64,000 nt of DNA. It comes from Gari tellinella (lineage: Eukaryota; Mollusca; Bivalvia; Cardiida; Psammobiidae). The position numbers and the translations under genes are program-made. The DNA is taken from the NCBI GenBank assembly GCA_922989275.2, contig OV277858.1:13229027-13293026 (forward strand), in the 5' to 3' direction. Under the pieces are notes generated by a model. That model searched no databases. It was not told the origin of the DNA and worked only from the letters and a program-made list of their open reading frames with translations. Shown piece by piece: positions 1-11,386 of the stretch (the first letter of the stretch is position 1; each line of letters begins with the position of its first letter).

Positions 1-23
1 ATATCAAAACATGTATAGGGAAA

Positions 24-719
24 TTGGTAAAGCGTATATGTCCTGAATTTGAATTTGGGGTATGTGTATTAATAGATAAATCAGTGTTTCATGCTATTAA
101 TGATATTTTACTCATTTCAATGTACATCCCACTAGTTAATTCGCCTTTTTATGACACTACAACTGAATCAGGTTTTGAGCAGTTAGAACATTTGCTTATA
201 CATAACAATTTACTTGATTATGAACTTTTACTTTGTGGATACCTAAATGCGAGAACAGGTAATTTGGAAGACTTTATTGTTTGTGAAGATGTACCTGAAT
301 TGCACGACGTTATTGATATATTAGGTAACGTGAATACTACACAAATAATTACTTGTGATACAGTTGTAAATAGTTTTGGTAGACAGTTGTTAAATTTTTG
401 TAAAGCATTTTCATGTAGTATTGCAAATGGACGAGTATCAAAAGCAAATATTGGCAGTAAAGACAGCCATTTTACGTATATTAGCCAAACTGGTCAGAGC
501 ACCATAGATTATTTTATTGCTTCTCAGCCCCTACTGGACGTTGCATATGACTTTGAAGTTCTCAACCGAGTTGAAATCTCTCATATGCCCATTACACTAT
601 TATTCCAAGTAAAAACACCCATTGTCACAGACTTCCAGGTAAACGAGCGTAACGGTTTTAAACTAAACGATGACACAAAAGCTGACTACATTTCTACACT
701 TGCGAGGGGTTGTGTTTAA
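24..719 (+). pseudogene. LINE-A endonuclease domain, C-terminal part
   Basis: The reading frame encodes the end of an exonuclease-endonuclease-phosphatase fold domain. A degraded GDFN-type motif appears as LLCGYLNARTG near residue 70, where the expected Asp is Tyr. The final SDH-type motif is replaced by SHMPITLLF near residue 185. Such domains nick target DNA for target-primed reverse transcription. The changed active-site residues suggest that it is catalytically dead. The annotated start is simply the first Met; the true protein begins upstream of the window. The frame is lost at about 700 and continues in another frame from about 690. Confidence 0.75.
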
Positions 720-1639
720 TGGAGATTTCGATAACATTGAACAAACGTTATTAAATCATGAGGATATAAATATTATTGTTGATGCGCTTGAAAAAGCAAT
801 TATTAAAACAAGTGAACATTTTATGTATGCCAAACACACAAGAAAAACTAGGAGAAAAAACTTTAATACTTGGTATGATGCAGAGTGTAAATCAGCACAT
901 GTAGAAGCAAGAAAAGCACTGCGTAAGTATCGGTCCTACCGAAATATAGATAATCTGAACAAGTATGTAGAGAAACGAAATATATATAGGGATATGTGTA
1001 AAACCAAGCATGCAATATATGACAAACAGGTTTTAGATAAATTGAATGATAATGTAAATAATTCCAAATTGTTCTGGAAACAGTTGAAAAATCTTACAAA
1101 CACAAACACATGTGAGAACAGTATTAGCATTGAAAAATGGTATGAGCATTTTAGTAATCTTTTCAGTCATAATGGTATGCAACAAGAAGAAGATGCGGAT
1201 TTAACTGTTCCCGATCCGGATAGGGATATCGAAGAGATTGAAAATGTTTTATTTAATGATTTGATTTCATTTGAGGAAATTATGGAAAGAGTAAAGAAAA
1301 TAAACGTTAGTAAAGCAAGTGGTGGTATTCTAATACCGCAGCATATTGTTTATGGTATACATGTTTTATTACCATATATACATTTATTGTTTAACAGAAT
1401 TTTCTGCAGTGGGGTATTTCCAGACAAATGGGCATGCTGCGTGGTTGTTCCTCTATTTAAAAAGGGAAATATTCACGATACTAATAACTATAGAGGCATT
1501 TCATTAATTGATGTGCAAAGTAAACTTTATATATCCATAATTACACAGCGGCTTACATTTTATGTTGAAGCTTACAAGAAATTTGTTGAATGTCAGGCAG
1601 GCTTTCGTGCCGGTTACAGTACAGCTGATTATGCTTTTA
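670..1639 (+). pseudogene. LINE-A reverse transcriptase, N-terminal half
   Basis: The frame holds a basic linker with a coiled-coil look, then the start of a non-LTR reverse transcriptase. Visible motifs are KINVSKASGG (the usual KxxGxDG region), PDKWACCVVVPLFKKG, NNYRGISL and CQAGFRAGYST. The frame runs into the pogo-type insertion at 1640, so the last part of the open frame (to 1743) is transposon sequence. It joins the preceding endonuclease frame through a frameshift near 700. The continuation of the RT lies beyond the insertion, at 2953-4466. The protein would have copied its own RNA at the nicked target. Confidence 0.85.
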
Positions 1640-2950
1640 CAGTAAACCTCACTTATAACGAACTCGGTTATAACGTACACTCGGTTATAAGGAACAGTTT
1701 TAAAATCCCAAAATCTTACCCTTCTTTGTTCTATACAAAATAATACGGTTATAGCGTACTCGGTTATAACGAAACCTCGGCTACAGCGTACACCATTTTC
1801 CGGTCCCGATCGATCAAATTTCATTAAAATATCATCGGTTATAGCGTACCGTCGATTTTGAGTGTTTCAACTGTATGTCGCCGAGTAATTATCGATCGAT
1901 AATTACCTCACAGGTAAAATGTTTGTCAGTGATCGTCTTTATGCTTTGTGTGTAGGTGTGAGCGATATTAACAGACAATTATTATGCATCACGTTTAGAA
2001 AGCGTTGAGCAAAAGTCGAATCGTTCACATTTCGTAGAATATAAACCCTTGCACAAAACGTACTCTTTCATTACACAAACAAAATGGAGAAAAAACGGAA
2101 AGCAGTAACCATTGAAACTAAGTTTGAAATTGTGACTGAATTTGAAAAAGGTAAAAAAAATCGGAAATAGCAAAATATTTTGATATTCCAAAAAGTACGC
2201 CATCTGGGTTAATGAAGCAGAGCGGCAGAATAAAGGAAGAATATCAAACCTCAACACTGTCTCCAAAGCGTAGCGACACAGATCGGGTGCATACGTTAAA
2301 GTGGACGCTGCACTATTCAAGTGGTTCAAGGACGCCCGTTCTTCAAATATCCCTATTTCTGGGAAGTGAACGGGTTGAATAAGTCTACAAATGATCTCTG
2401 TGTTTGTTCCTCCAAGTAAAGTGGTTGATTTATTTATTAAAAATATTTGTTTTGTCAAGTGTAATACATGTATTAGTTATTTGTTGTCCCGTAATGCGAA
2501 ACTATTAGAGCCTCGTTTTCGGTATTTCAGTAACCTGCCAGTTAGGGTTTTTCCGAAAGGGAATGTATTTTTAGCCTGACACGAAACTGAGGCATGAATG
2601 CAAATGGCGACCAGTCGTTAAAGTTTTGTCCGATAAACAATGAAAACAAGACCACCTTCGTACGAGCTGTCATGTTGAAGGTAAACGAACTTGCAAATTA
2701 CTGAAATACTATTTCGTTTAAACATAAATATTCTTGTTTGCCAAATTTATAATGTTTCATTTAACCGCATTATGGCATAGGTTTACACATGTACACAAGT
2801 ACATGTACATGTCTGGTGTTCGTTATAAGTCCGATCAGTTATACTAACCTCGCCTATAGCATACTAGTTTGCTATACGGTTATAACAAACTTCGGCTATA
2901 GCGAACACTTTTTTGAGGCCCGAGGTGTTCGTTATAACCGAGGTTTACTG
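1640..2950. mobile_element. pogo/Tigger-type DNA transposon inserted in LINE-A, with TA target duplication
   Basis: The element starts with CAGTAAACCTC and ends with its reverse complement GAGGTTTACTG, flanked on both sides by TA (1638-1639 and 2951-2952). This is the signature of Tc1/mariner-superfamily insertion. The TIR continues into several GGTTATAAC/GTTCGTTATAACC-type subterminal repeats at both ends. Inside is a broken CENP-B-type helix-turn-helix (2084-2400) on the plus strand. No DDE catalytic domain is visible in the 1.3 kb, so this is an internally deleted, non-autonomous copy. Confidence 0.85.
2084..2400 (+). pseudogene. Tigger/pogo transposase remnant (CENP-B-type DNA-binding domain)
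   Basis: From an ATG at 2084 the product begins MEKKRKAVTIETKFEIVTEF, which matches the first helices of the pogo/CENP-B DNA-binding domain. A frameshift in an A-run near 2155 breaks it. In other frames the match resumes: a IAKYFDIPKST-like segment near 2165-2200, and from 2301 a DAALFKWFKDARSSNIPISG segment typical of the second CENP-B helix-turn-helix. The downstream DDE domain is missing. It can only be a relic. The family assignment rests on these motifs and agrees with the TIR and TA duplication. Confidence 0.75.
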
Positions 2951-2952
2951 TA

Positions 2953-4466
2953 TATTGTACTCTGTTGTAAGGAAATATTGACAACGTAAACGTAAACCTG
3001 TTTATGTTGCCTTTGTAGATTTTAAAAAGGCTTTTTTATACGATGTTTTGAGGAAATATAATATTAAAGGTCTACTGTTTCAGTCTATACAGTCAATATA
3101 TAAAACTGTTAAAGGTTTAGTAAGGACCAGGAATGGTACCTCCGACACGTTTGATTGTCCATTAGGGTTACGCCAGGGATGTAGTTTAAGTCCTATACTG
3201 TTTGGGGTATTTATTAATGAATTTTATGATATGTTATGCGATAACAACATTCGTGGCATACAGTTATTTCCAGATCTAGTTGAAATATTTCTGCTGATGT
3301 TTGCAGATGACATTGCATGTATCAGTGATACAGTATCTGGTTTACAGAAGCAGTTAAATATGTTACATAGTTTTTGTGACGAGTATAGAATATTTTTAAA
3401 AAATGGGGGGCGTTTGTCAAGAAATGAAAAATGGATTTATGACCATAATGCATTACAAACAGTTAGTGGTTTTGATTATGTCGGTATTCGTTTCACAAAC
3501 AGACTTTCATTATGTAAAATGGCCGAGAGTATGTCTGTGAAAGGTAAAAAAGTATTACTGTATGTTCTAAATTCGTTAAAAAATTATGAATGTTTGCCAT
3601 ATAATGTATTCTTTAAAATATTTGATACTAAGATAGCACCTATTTTATTATATGGTTCAGAGATTTGGGGTATTAATAGTTATCCATGTATTGAGAGTGT
3701 GCAATATTTAGCTTGCAAACGATTCCTTGATGTTAAGCAACTCACATGTAATGATGCAGTTATGGGCGACCTAGCTCGATACCCAATGTATATATGTAGC
3801 TCGAAAAGGTGTATTAAGTACTGGATAAGATTGCTTTCTTTGACGAATGATCGCTATACTAAATTATGTTATAATATGTTGGTTTATTATGATAGGTTAG
3901 GTTACAGAAATTGGGCTACGAGTATTAGAGAAAACTTGTATCAAAATGGATTTGGCTATGTGTGGGAGGCTCAATCTGTTAATAATGCTACATTGTTTCT
4001 TAGCCAATATGTCATGAGACTAAAAGATCAATCTATCCAATATTGGCGATCTAGATGTGAGGTAAATAGAAAATTAACATTGTACATCCATTTTAAGAAG
4101 TCATTTGATATTGAAAATTATGTAACTTGTATAAATATTGCTAAGTTCAGGTCACTGTTTGCATCTTTCAGGGGTTCATCTCATTCTTTATCAGTTGAAA
4201 CTGGGCGTTATTATTCTGTTGATCGTGATTATAGATTGTGTCCTTATTGTGATTGCTGTATAGAGGATGAGTATCATTTCGTTATGATATGTCCGCTATA
4301 CAGTCATCTAAGGACGCTTTACATACATAGTTCATATACAGTAAATCCTTCGATGGAGAAATTTTGCTCTCTTATGTCTAGTGATAAGAAAGAGGTTCAA
4401 ATGCTTGCAATGTTTATGTATTATGCGCTAAAAGAACGACAGTCGTATATGTGTATATTCGATTGA
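2953..4466 (+). pseudogene. LINE-A reverse transcriptase, C-terminal half with Cys/His cluster
   Basis: The open part runs from 3048, but the frame is continuous with the RT from just past the insertion except for one TGA near 2980. Motif A is visible as FVDFKKAF near 3014-3037, followed by RQGCSLSPILFGVFINEF and the catalytic FADDIA near 3301. The C-terminal end carries a CPYCDCC...HFVMICPLY pattern near residues 405-435 of the 472-residue frame. This zinc-binding-like cluster is common at the end of LINE ORF2 proteins. The protein stops at 4466, followed by the 3' untranslated region. Confidence 0.85.
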
Positions 4467-4593
4467 TATCGCATGTTTATGTGATTGACAAAATTTATCT
4501 GCATAATTACGTTCTCTATGTTAACTTATGTATATTGGTAAGATCTACTTTCTAAATCAAAAGTATGGCTTTAATAGATCTTAAGGCAGATTA

Positions 4594-5040
4594 CCAGGAT
4601 AAAAGTTATGCAGAAAGCTTTTTCATCAGCTTTCTGTGTTGCTTTTGACCTGTATGGTCTGCTTGGATAACTGCTCAACCAGGATAAAAGTTATGCAGAA
4701 GGCTTTTTCAGGAGCTTAATATGTGGCTTTTGACCTGCATTGACACACTTCATATATAAAGCGTTTTTATCAGCTTTCTATGTTGTTTTGACCTGTACAT
4801 GTATGTTCTGCCTAAATAACTGTTCAATCCAGGATAAAAGTTATACAGAAGGCTTTTTTAGGAGCTTTCTGTATTGCTTTTGACCTGCATTGACACACTT
4901 TATATATAAAGCGTTTTCATCAGCTTTCTATGTTGTTTTGACCTGTACATGTATGTTCTGCCTAGATAACTGATCAATCCAGGATAAAAGTTATGCAGAA
5001 GGCTTTTTCAGGAGCTTTCTGTATTGCTTTTCACCTGAAT
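4594..5040 (+). repeat. 150 bp tandem repeat in the LINE-A 3' region
   Basis: CCAGGATAAAAGTTAT-type starts occur at 4594, 4679, 4829 and 4979. The spacings are 85, 150 and 150 bp, so one short and two full units are followed by a partial unit. A related segment around TTAATAGATCTTAAGGCAG occurs both before the array (about 4571) and after it (about 5127). The array therefore sits between duplicated 40 bp edges, as expected from unequal exchange or RT slippage in a LINE 3' UTR. Confidence 0.85.
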
Positions 5041-5262
5041 GACTAAGTTCGTCTGTTTAATTCTGTTCTGAATTTTAATTTATGTATAGTGGTATGATAT
5101 TGTTCCAAAGTTTCAAGTATGGATTTAATAGATCTTAAGGCAGATTAACAGGATGCTTTCACTACTACACATGTTTATTATATGTAAATTTGTATATATC
5201 ATCTTGTGTATGGGCCGGTGGCCTTAGTACAATAAATATTGAATTGAATATTGAATTGAATT

Positions 5263-6103
5263 AAAATATATTAGAATGCTTCAGAACACGGACCCATAAT
5301 CTAGATATATTTTAGGCGTTACTACACGTTTTAATATGTGTGCAAAGTCCAGTATTCAAATACTGGTCCTGCTTTAAATGACTATATTATCACTATAATA
5401 ACTGTATATTCATTATTTGTCAATACTTTCTAAAACATGTTTGACAAATACATTCATTGAAACAGAATATAAAACTGGTGTACAACTACGAATATTGATA
5501 TAAAAATTTAAGTGCAGATCTATTCTGGTTAAAGATATTTTCTCGCCCATCGCTATACATATAAAATCATGATAATATTGTTTTAACCATAGGCATTCGG
5601 CCCGTTGGCTATGACACTACCCCTAGCTGCTATAACCCCCTCCATCACCACCAAACGTGGATAAAATACCATAAAATCTATCCATACATTCAATAATCAT
5701 CATAAAAGAACATTTCCTGAAGTTTCGTGAAATTTAAAAAAAAAATTTTTTTTTGCTAATTTATTAAGTAAAATAGTAAAGGCTGCCATGAAAAAGCGCC
5801 TTGCAGAAGCAACCCTCAAGTTCCCAACCCTGTCATTTTGTCAAATCTTGGACGATCTGGACAGATGATGGCTCATTGTTTACAGCAAACAGTTTTCTTT
5901 GACGATAATTGGTAAAACATTCAAAGCAATCGGCGAACACGCGCATGGGGACTCGAAGGGTGGGGAGACCCCTTATTCGGAAACCATCTGTCACGCAAAA
6001 TTTTCCCAAACAAACGACTGGTTGCCCAGTCAAACTATTATCATTCTAGCGAACCCGAGAACCAGCTTCAAAGCAGGAAATGACGCAAAAGTCAAGCGCC
6101 TCA
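5263..6103. other. Unassigned AT-rich DNA
   Basis: I see no gene family, RNA gene or repeat structure here beyond short homopolymer runs near 5738. The open frames of 60-100 codons around 5833-6195 overlap one another on both strands and show no recognisable motif. Confidence 0.4.
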
Positions 6104-6336
6104 ATTGGTCGTATTCGAATCAGGACAACCATAGCGTTAGTTGGACGTGTTGTCAACAGGTTCTATTCGAATCACCACTTGATGTTTTCCGTTGACAAAA
6201 TGTTGTCAAACCATCAAATCGTTGACCACAATTTCGATTCGAGTCGGGTCAAAAACGTTGTAATCAGTAAATCTTCGAGCATTTGCTCCGCCTAGTTTTC
6301 GTTGACAACAAATTGAATGATTCGAATACGACCAAT
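6104..6336. repeat. Small inverted-repeat element (MITE-like), 233 bp
   Basis: A 19 bp arm beginning ATTGGTCGTATTCGAAT (6104-6122) is repeated exactly in inverted orientation at 6318-6336. The interior is rich in GTTGAC/GTCAAC motifs on both strands. No clear target-site duplication is visible, so its class is open. It could be a MITE or a chance fold-back structure, but a 19 bp perfect match makes chance unlikely. Confidence 0.65.
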
Positions 6337-7014
6337 GATATCATATCCGTTTGTCAACCGAAACGAAACGAAAGTTATCTAGAAATTTATTTCGTAACAG
6401 AAAATGCTCAGTTACCGATAATTCAAAAGGTATTTATTATATATTTCATTTTCTATTAATTACCCGTACCATGGTGTAATGCATGGTCGCAAATGCACTT
6501 GTTAATCGCTGAATCAGTGAATGACTGACGAACAAGTCCAAAAATTAAGGTGACAGAAGGATTCCGATATAAGGTGCCTATCGAACTTTTTATTTCTTCA
6601 CTTGTGCTCGTGTCTTGCTTGGGCTGTGAGCTAACTTTCTTTGAACAGAACTGTTAAATGTAAATAATAAGCCATCATTTGTCAAAATCGGCCCAAAAAT
6701 GACAAAATGACAAGGTTGGGAAGTTGATGGCCCTGAATACACATCCACCTTCTCATTGTATACATACATGATACGATTTTTTTATTTTTTTTTTTGAAAC
6801 TTCTTGAAACTTCTTGAAACTTCTTGAAACATTTGTTAAGGATGTTTGTTGAACATATGGATGTATTTTGACTCATTTTGAAAGATTTGGGGGGGGGGGG
6901 GGGGGTTCATAGCTTACGCGCCGAAAACCTGTGGTTTTAACCGATCATTACCTTTTGACACCTTCTTTCGTATTAGACAAAATGGATTTTCAGCAGTTTA
7001 CACATTTTAATTAA
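6337..7014. other. Unassigned DNA with simple repeats
   Basis: It contains a 10 bp repeat of TTGAAACTTC (about 3.5 copies, 6796-6830) and a run of 17 G at 6889-6905. Nothing else was recognised. Confidence 0.5.
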
Positions 7015-7845
7015 CGCTTGTGTAAATGCTTATCAAAACCAATGCAGACGAACAGGGTACATCATGCTAAAGGTCAATGACAAAGGAAAACTGAATACAA
7101 CGAAATAGAATGCCAAACTGGTTAAAGGTCAGTCGTGTAATTATCCCCATAGGCTGTGTTTGATACACTTAACGAACCAATATATTTGTACAGCCTTATT
7201 CAAAATCATTCCGGTGTATTTTCGAACACGTTAGGATTAATCAATGTTTAGTTAAGATCTTTAAACACACAAGCTATTTTAATAGTATGTTACGCTATTC
7301 CATTTTTTAATGTGCCGCGAATAGATTTATCTCGTAGGACAATAATATCATAGTTTAAATACATTTCAGCATGATAACTGTAGATGACCTTGTAACCGGG
7401 GTGTCAAAGATATATTAGTTTCGCCTTACAATAGAGTCAATATACACCGGATACCGCCTCAATTTTAACTGTTTACGTATAAAGGCGACTTTATCGCTAC
7501 AGCTCTAAATGTGTAGGCTATTACACCTTTTTGATTGTTTTTTCTTGTTTTAATTTTAAGCTGTGATATACTTATTTTGAATTATTAGATACATTCCGAC
7601 ATCAATTGTATAAGAGTCTGACTGTATACTTGCCACGGTAAAATGATTTGATGTCCGTCGGGGCAAAGTTAGAAGTACACAATTGAAATATGTCCATTTC
7701 AACGGTCATTAAATTCTATTGCCAAACATACGCATCCCCAGATTGAAAATACATCGGCTTGTCGAATGGAGAAACAAATCGGTTTGGATCCCAACCAGAA
7801 TCCGTGTAAACATTGTTTTACATTAAACACGCATCAATAATGCAC
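7015..7845 (+). repeat. Dispersed repeat R1, copy 1 (inverted partner at 18340-19170)
   Basis: Read along the plus strand, this segment matches the reverse complement of 18340-19170 in collinear blocks. Shared stretches include ACTGGTTAAAGGT, CATTTCAGCATGA, GTAGGCTAT, GTCGGGGCAAAGTT (CTCGGGGCAAGGTT in the partner) and TCGGTTTGGATCCC. Divergence looks like roughly 25-35 percent by eye. No open reading frame of note is shared, so it is probably an old non-coding interspersed repeat of unknown class. The ends are approximate. Confidence 0.75.
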
Positions 7846-9378
7846 CGATTTTAAAGGACTTTTACATTTAAGCTGTACAAAGTGATGTTAACTACTAGAC
7901 TGATCGTTATTTTCGATGTTATCTGCAAGGCCTTGCTCTTTTCTATAACCATACACAATATTATAAAACCTTACTACAATAACGGAGAATCGCTTTGTTT
8001 TTCGAAAATAATTTGGCAGATTTATCGCACTAACATTAAAGTCGAAATATCTAAGGTATGGTTTGTTTGAGTCCGTAAATATGTTATTTTAAGCGTTAGA
8101 GTGGTGTACTATGTGTTCCTTTACTATGTGTTGGGTCCTTGTATCATATTCCCTTGTAAGGCTTTTCTTCTGACAAATGTGATTTTGGTAGAAATAAACG
8201 AACAACAAAACAAAGTTTAACGAGCGACTGACAGCAATCCAAGAACTTAACTTCCAAGTACCAGATGAAAGTTGAGTTAAACTTTTCATTTCACATGTCG
8301 CATTGCCAGCCCGTCATGAATAACGTAGAGGACAATGCACATTAATATAAAGTCGCCTCTTAGTAGAATTGGTTTATGTTACATTAACATTAAATAACTT
8401 GCCATACGTGCTAACAACAAATAATTGAAATTACATTTGGCCGAGCTATCGACCACACATTAACTCAATCCAATTTTCATAAGCAACCAGCTAATATAGA
8501 TATATGAAATTCAGCGTTTTAACATACACTTGTATATTTCTGGATACAAGTAATACAGAGAGCTCCCAATATCCTCTTTTTATTAAAATGAAGCTACATG
8601 TTCTCCTTTTAAGTGTTCTCTCTACACATGCTTTACTTTCACAGTAGACATTTGTTTACTACAACTTACATCTTCAGCATTTGAATACTCGACATCCATA
8701 TTCAATGAACCATATTAACATCTGAATAGACAGGCCAGTTTCTTAGTATTGAATGAACATAATGTAGAAAGATACTGTAAATGCTCTCTGCATTACGTGT
8801 GTCTAACACTAAGGGTAATTGACACATTTATGAAAATTCAACTCATTAATGCTGGATAATAAATAATACAGAAAACTTTCATATGCGTTGTTTTCATTAT
8901 TTACGACATAGATAATCTTGATATTAAAAGGAACAAAGGATTGTAACTAACATCGGGTAAAATCAATATGCTTGTATATACTATGTAATAGTTAGAGGTT
9001 ATTGCAATGCTTCTTAATGATCAAGAAGCCAAAACATGAGGGAGCTTGCGACCGAATGTGGCTTCTTAATTATTAAGTGTTTTGAAACAAAAACTCTAAC
9101 CATTTTAGTATTTGACCCGCCCACATGTGACGTCATTTGCAGAGTGATGCAAAATATGTTTGCTCCGTCGACAGGACTGGTGTGTCTCCAAGCACTATGG
9201 CACATGGTGATTTCTTTTAAAGCGGGATTGAATTAGATTTTAAAACTGATGTTAAATTAGATCTAGTGATTTATTGGAATAATCAACAATTGAGCAATGT
9301 TCTACCACTCAGTTATTTGACATCACACGTATATCCATTTGTAACATTATTGATTAAATCTGCAGGCGGCCGCTTGAT
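7846..9378. other. Unassigned AT-rich DNA
   Basis: No coding domain, RNA gene or repeat that I could recognise. Short overlapping open frames near 7882, 8089 and 9014-9236 lack family motifs. Confidence 0.4.
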
Positions 9379-9722
9379 GCAGGATAAAATAATGCAGAAA
9401 GCTCTTAATTATTGGAAACTTCTGCATAAATTTTATCAATAATTAAGCAGTCACCTGGGTTCTCAATAAAATCCACATTTGTAGAATTGAATACAGAAGG
9501 TTGCTTAAAGCATCTTTGAGTAATGCAGAAAGCTCCTAGATATATAAAATGTCGTCATTATATATTTTGTTCAGCATTAAGCAGTCAACTTTTAGAGATC
9601 TCAGTAGAATATACGTTTTTAACATTGAATACAGGCTGTTTCTCAATACAGCATACAGTACTGCAGAAAACTCTAGAGCTTTCTGCATTAATTTGGTCTT
9701 ACACTAAGCAGTCGCAGCTCGT
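9379..9722 (+). repeat. Tandem repeat, three diverged units of about 135 bp
   Basis: The motif ATGCAGAAAGCTC or a close variant recurs at about 9392, 9522 and 9659. Each unit also holds a TAAGCAGTC-type segment downstream, and two of them a TTGAATACAG-type segment. Within units, AGAAAGCTC and its complement form small hairpins. The AGGATAAAATAATGCAGAAAG start resembles the start of the LINE-A 3' repeat, so the two may be related. Confidence 0.65.
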
Positions 9723-10231
9723 TTGTCTATAGTGATCATTTGATTTTTGGCACTCAAAAATTCCTAAATCAGACATTGTAGTTTTTCAAAAATGACCAGA
9801 AAAAAGCTTTCTTTTGGACGTTACAGGGCAATAGGGCATGTGTGTTTTATTGAGAATTTATACACAAATGCGTTTCGTCTTTGTTTATATAGAGACGTGC
9901 GACAGTTTATTAGAATAATTGATAATTATCTGAAATAAGTGTTATTAGCAGTATATAATTATATAGTCATGTGTGCTAGGTGTATTAGAATAGTACTTAT
10001 GATATAGAATGCACCGTTTTAATTTTGCATCGTATGTATCAGAAAAAAGATACAGACATTGGTCATTCCACTTGACGATTATTAGCAGTATAAGCGCTCA
10101 CATGAAATAGATTATCAACTCTTGCATGCTACGGACCAAATTTGCGATTCCGTTTGTGTATTATAAGTATAATTACGCGCTTGGTACACATAGCTGGTCT
10201 TATTCAAGTTATTGTTTATCTTTCACAGTCT
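9723..10231. other. Unassigned AT-rich DNA
   Basis: Nothing recognised. Confidence 0.35.
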
Positions 10232-10790
10232 GGATGCTGAAGAATGATTATCCAAATGACAACTTTGAAGTTATGGAATACTTTGATCTAGACACATGGC
10301 ATCAAAAGTTTTATGCCAGTTTGCAAAAAAAGTGGAAAAGACTACTCCAAACCGTCATTAGTTTCAATAAGAGCAGGTATCAACGGATGGCTTACATCCC
10401 CTCTGCACTCAAGGCAAATGAAAATCATGCATGATCGAAACTTCATGCCTTCAAAGCAGGTGCCGACAGGTCTAATAAAAGGTGTACACGAAAAAGAAAA
10501 GACTTGTCATATCATAAGGAACCGATATGTGATGAAGACTTAAACAAACTTTACCAACGTGGATTGCTTTCCGAAAGAAAACCCACAAAGTTTACAAAAT
10601 TAAGTATTATTTAAGCTAGTTGCTCAGTTGGGACTCAAAGGCCACGAGGGACTTCATCAGCTAACGAACAATTCATTTGTAATCAAAACTGACCCAAAAT
10701 GAAGGACATATGTTACGACGGCATACAATGAAGCTGATAAGACCCACCACGGCCTAGACACCAGGGAGCACGCCAAAGAACCTTATAATG
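10232..10790 (+). pseudogene. Decayed DUF3504 (QRICH1/ZMYM/KIAA1958-type, Crypton-derived) fragment
   Basis: Across several frames the plus strand encodes pieces in the order expected for this domain: LDTWHQKFYASLQKK, then SKPSLVSIRAGINGWLTSP, then a MHDRNFMPSKQV piece, a GLLSE-like piece, LGLKGHEGLHQLT and TAYNEADKTHHGLD. I recall these as typical of DUF3504 proteins, which derive from tyrosine recombinases of Crypton elements and are numerous in molluscs. At least three frameshifts and a stop near 10708 break it. Function would have been DNA binding or recombination; this copy is dead. The family is recalled from motifs only and not from a search. Confidence 0.6.
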
Positions 10791-11275
10791 TATTCATCTG
10801 AAGGTGAATATTGTCAAGTAAAATATTTTCAATTGTATATATCCAAACTAAATCCCAATTGTGATAGGTTTTTTTAAATGCCTATAAGAACATTTGATGG
10901 GTTAGAACAAGAAATATTGTATGAAAACTCTACTGTAGGTGTAAACAAGCTATCAATCGTTATGGCCAACCGGTCTACTAATGCTTGTTTGTCTAACATA
11001 TATACCAACCATTGTATTAAGTCTTCAGTAACTACAATATTACACCGCAAGGTTGTTTGCAACACATCAATGATGTCAGTAGCAGGGCATAGACACGTGC
11101 AAAACTTAACGTCATACATAAAACAACTGATGCTGAAAGATTCAGTCGAAGTAAAATATCGGGGGTTAAAGCCGTGTTAAGTAACAGGAACAGCCACAAT
11201 TGCGTCGGTAGCAACTGAAAACGCTTCCGGTATCCCGTTAGAATTAAAATAACAGATTCGTAATTGTCCATTACC
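10791..11275. other. Unassigned DNA
   Basis: Open frames of about 80-100 codons overlap on both strands (10874-11271) without any recognised motif. They are best treated as chance. Confidence 0.35.
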
Positions 11276-11386
11276 GTGCATTAGATCACAGTTAGTCGTT
11301 GAGATGTAGGTAATTAGATCACTCGCCCTAAACGCCTCGTGATCTAATGACTCCAAATATCAACTTCTTACTGTGATCTAATGCAC
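11276..11386. repeat. Nested inverted repeat built from TTAGATCAC units
   Basis: Outer arms of 17 bp (GTGCATTAGATCACAGT at 11276-11292 and its complement at 11370-11386) enclose inner 10 bp arms (ATTAGATCAC at 11313-11322 and its complement at 11339-11348). The same core therefore occurs four times, twice in each orientation, within 111 bp. It could be a small fold-back element or a binding-site cluster. Confidence 0.75.

Larger units (their letters stand above)
1..5262 (+). mobile_element. LINE-A: decayed APE-type non-LTR retrotransposon, 5' end outside the window
   Basis: The sequence shows, in order, the C-terminal part of an AP-type endonuclease, a reverse transcriptase, a cysteine/histidine cluster, a 3' untranslated region with tandem repeats, and a 3' tail of repeated TTGAA-type units ending near 5262. 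This is the layout of endonuclease-bearing LINEs. The coding sequence is split by a frameshift near 700, by a DNA transposon at 1640-2950, and by at least one in-frame stop just after that insertion. It is therefore a dead copy. Clade is not decided: the motifs fit the jockey/I/CR1/Nimb group in general. Confidence 0.85.

Noticed and set aside
6889..6905. G-run as a quadruplex or as partner of the C-run at 18394
   Set aside because: The C-run lies in repeat R1 copy 2, but the G-run lies outside copy 1. A homopolymer alone gives no reason for a structural claim.
10126..10543. Intact short genes of 76 and 102 codons
   Set aside because: The two overlapping frames each carry a part of the same DUF3504-like domain, so they are pieces of one broken gene.
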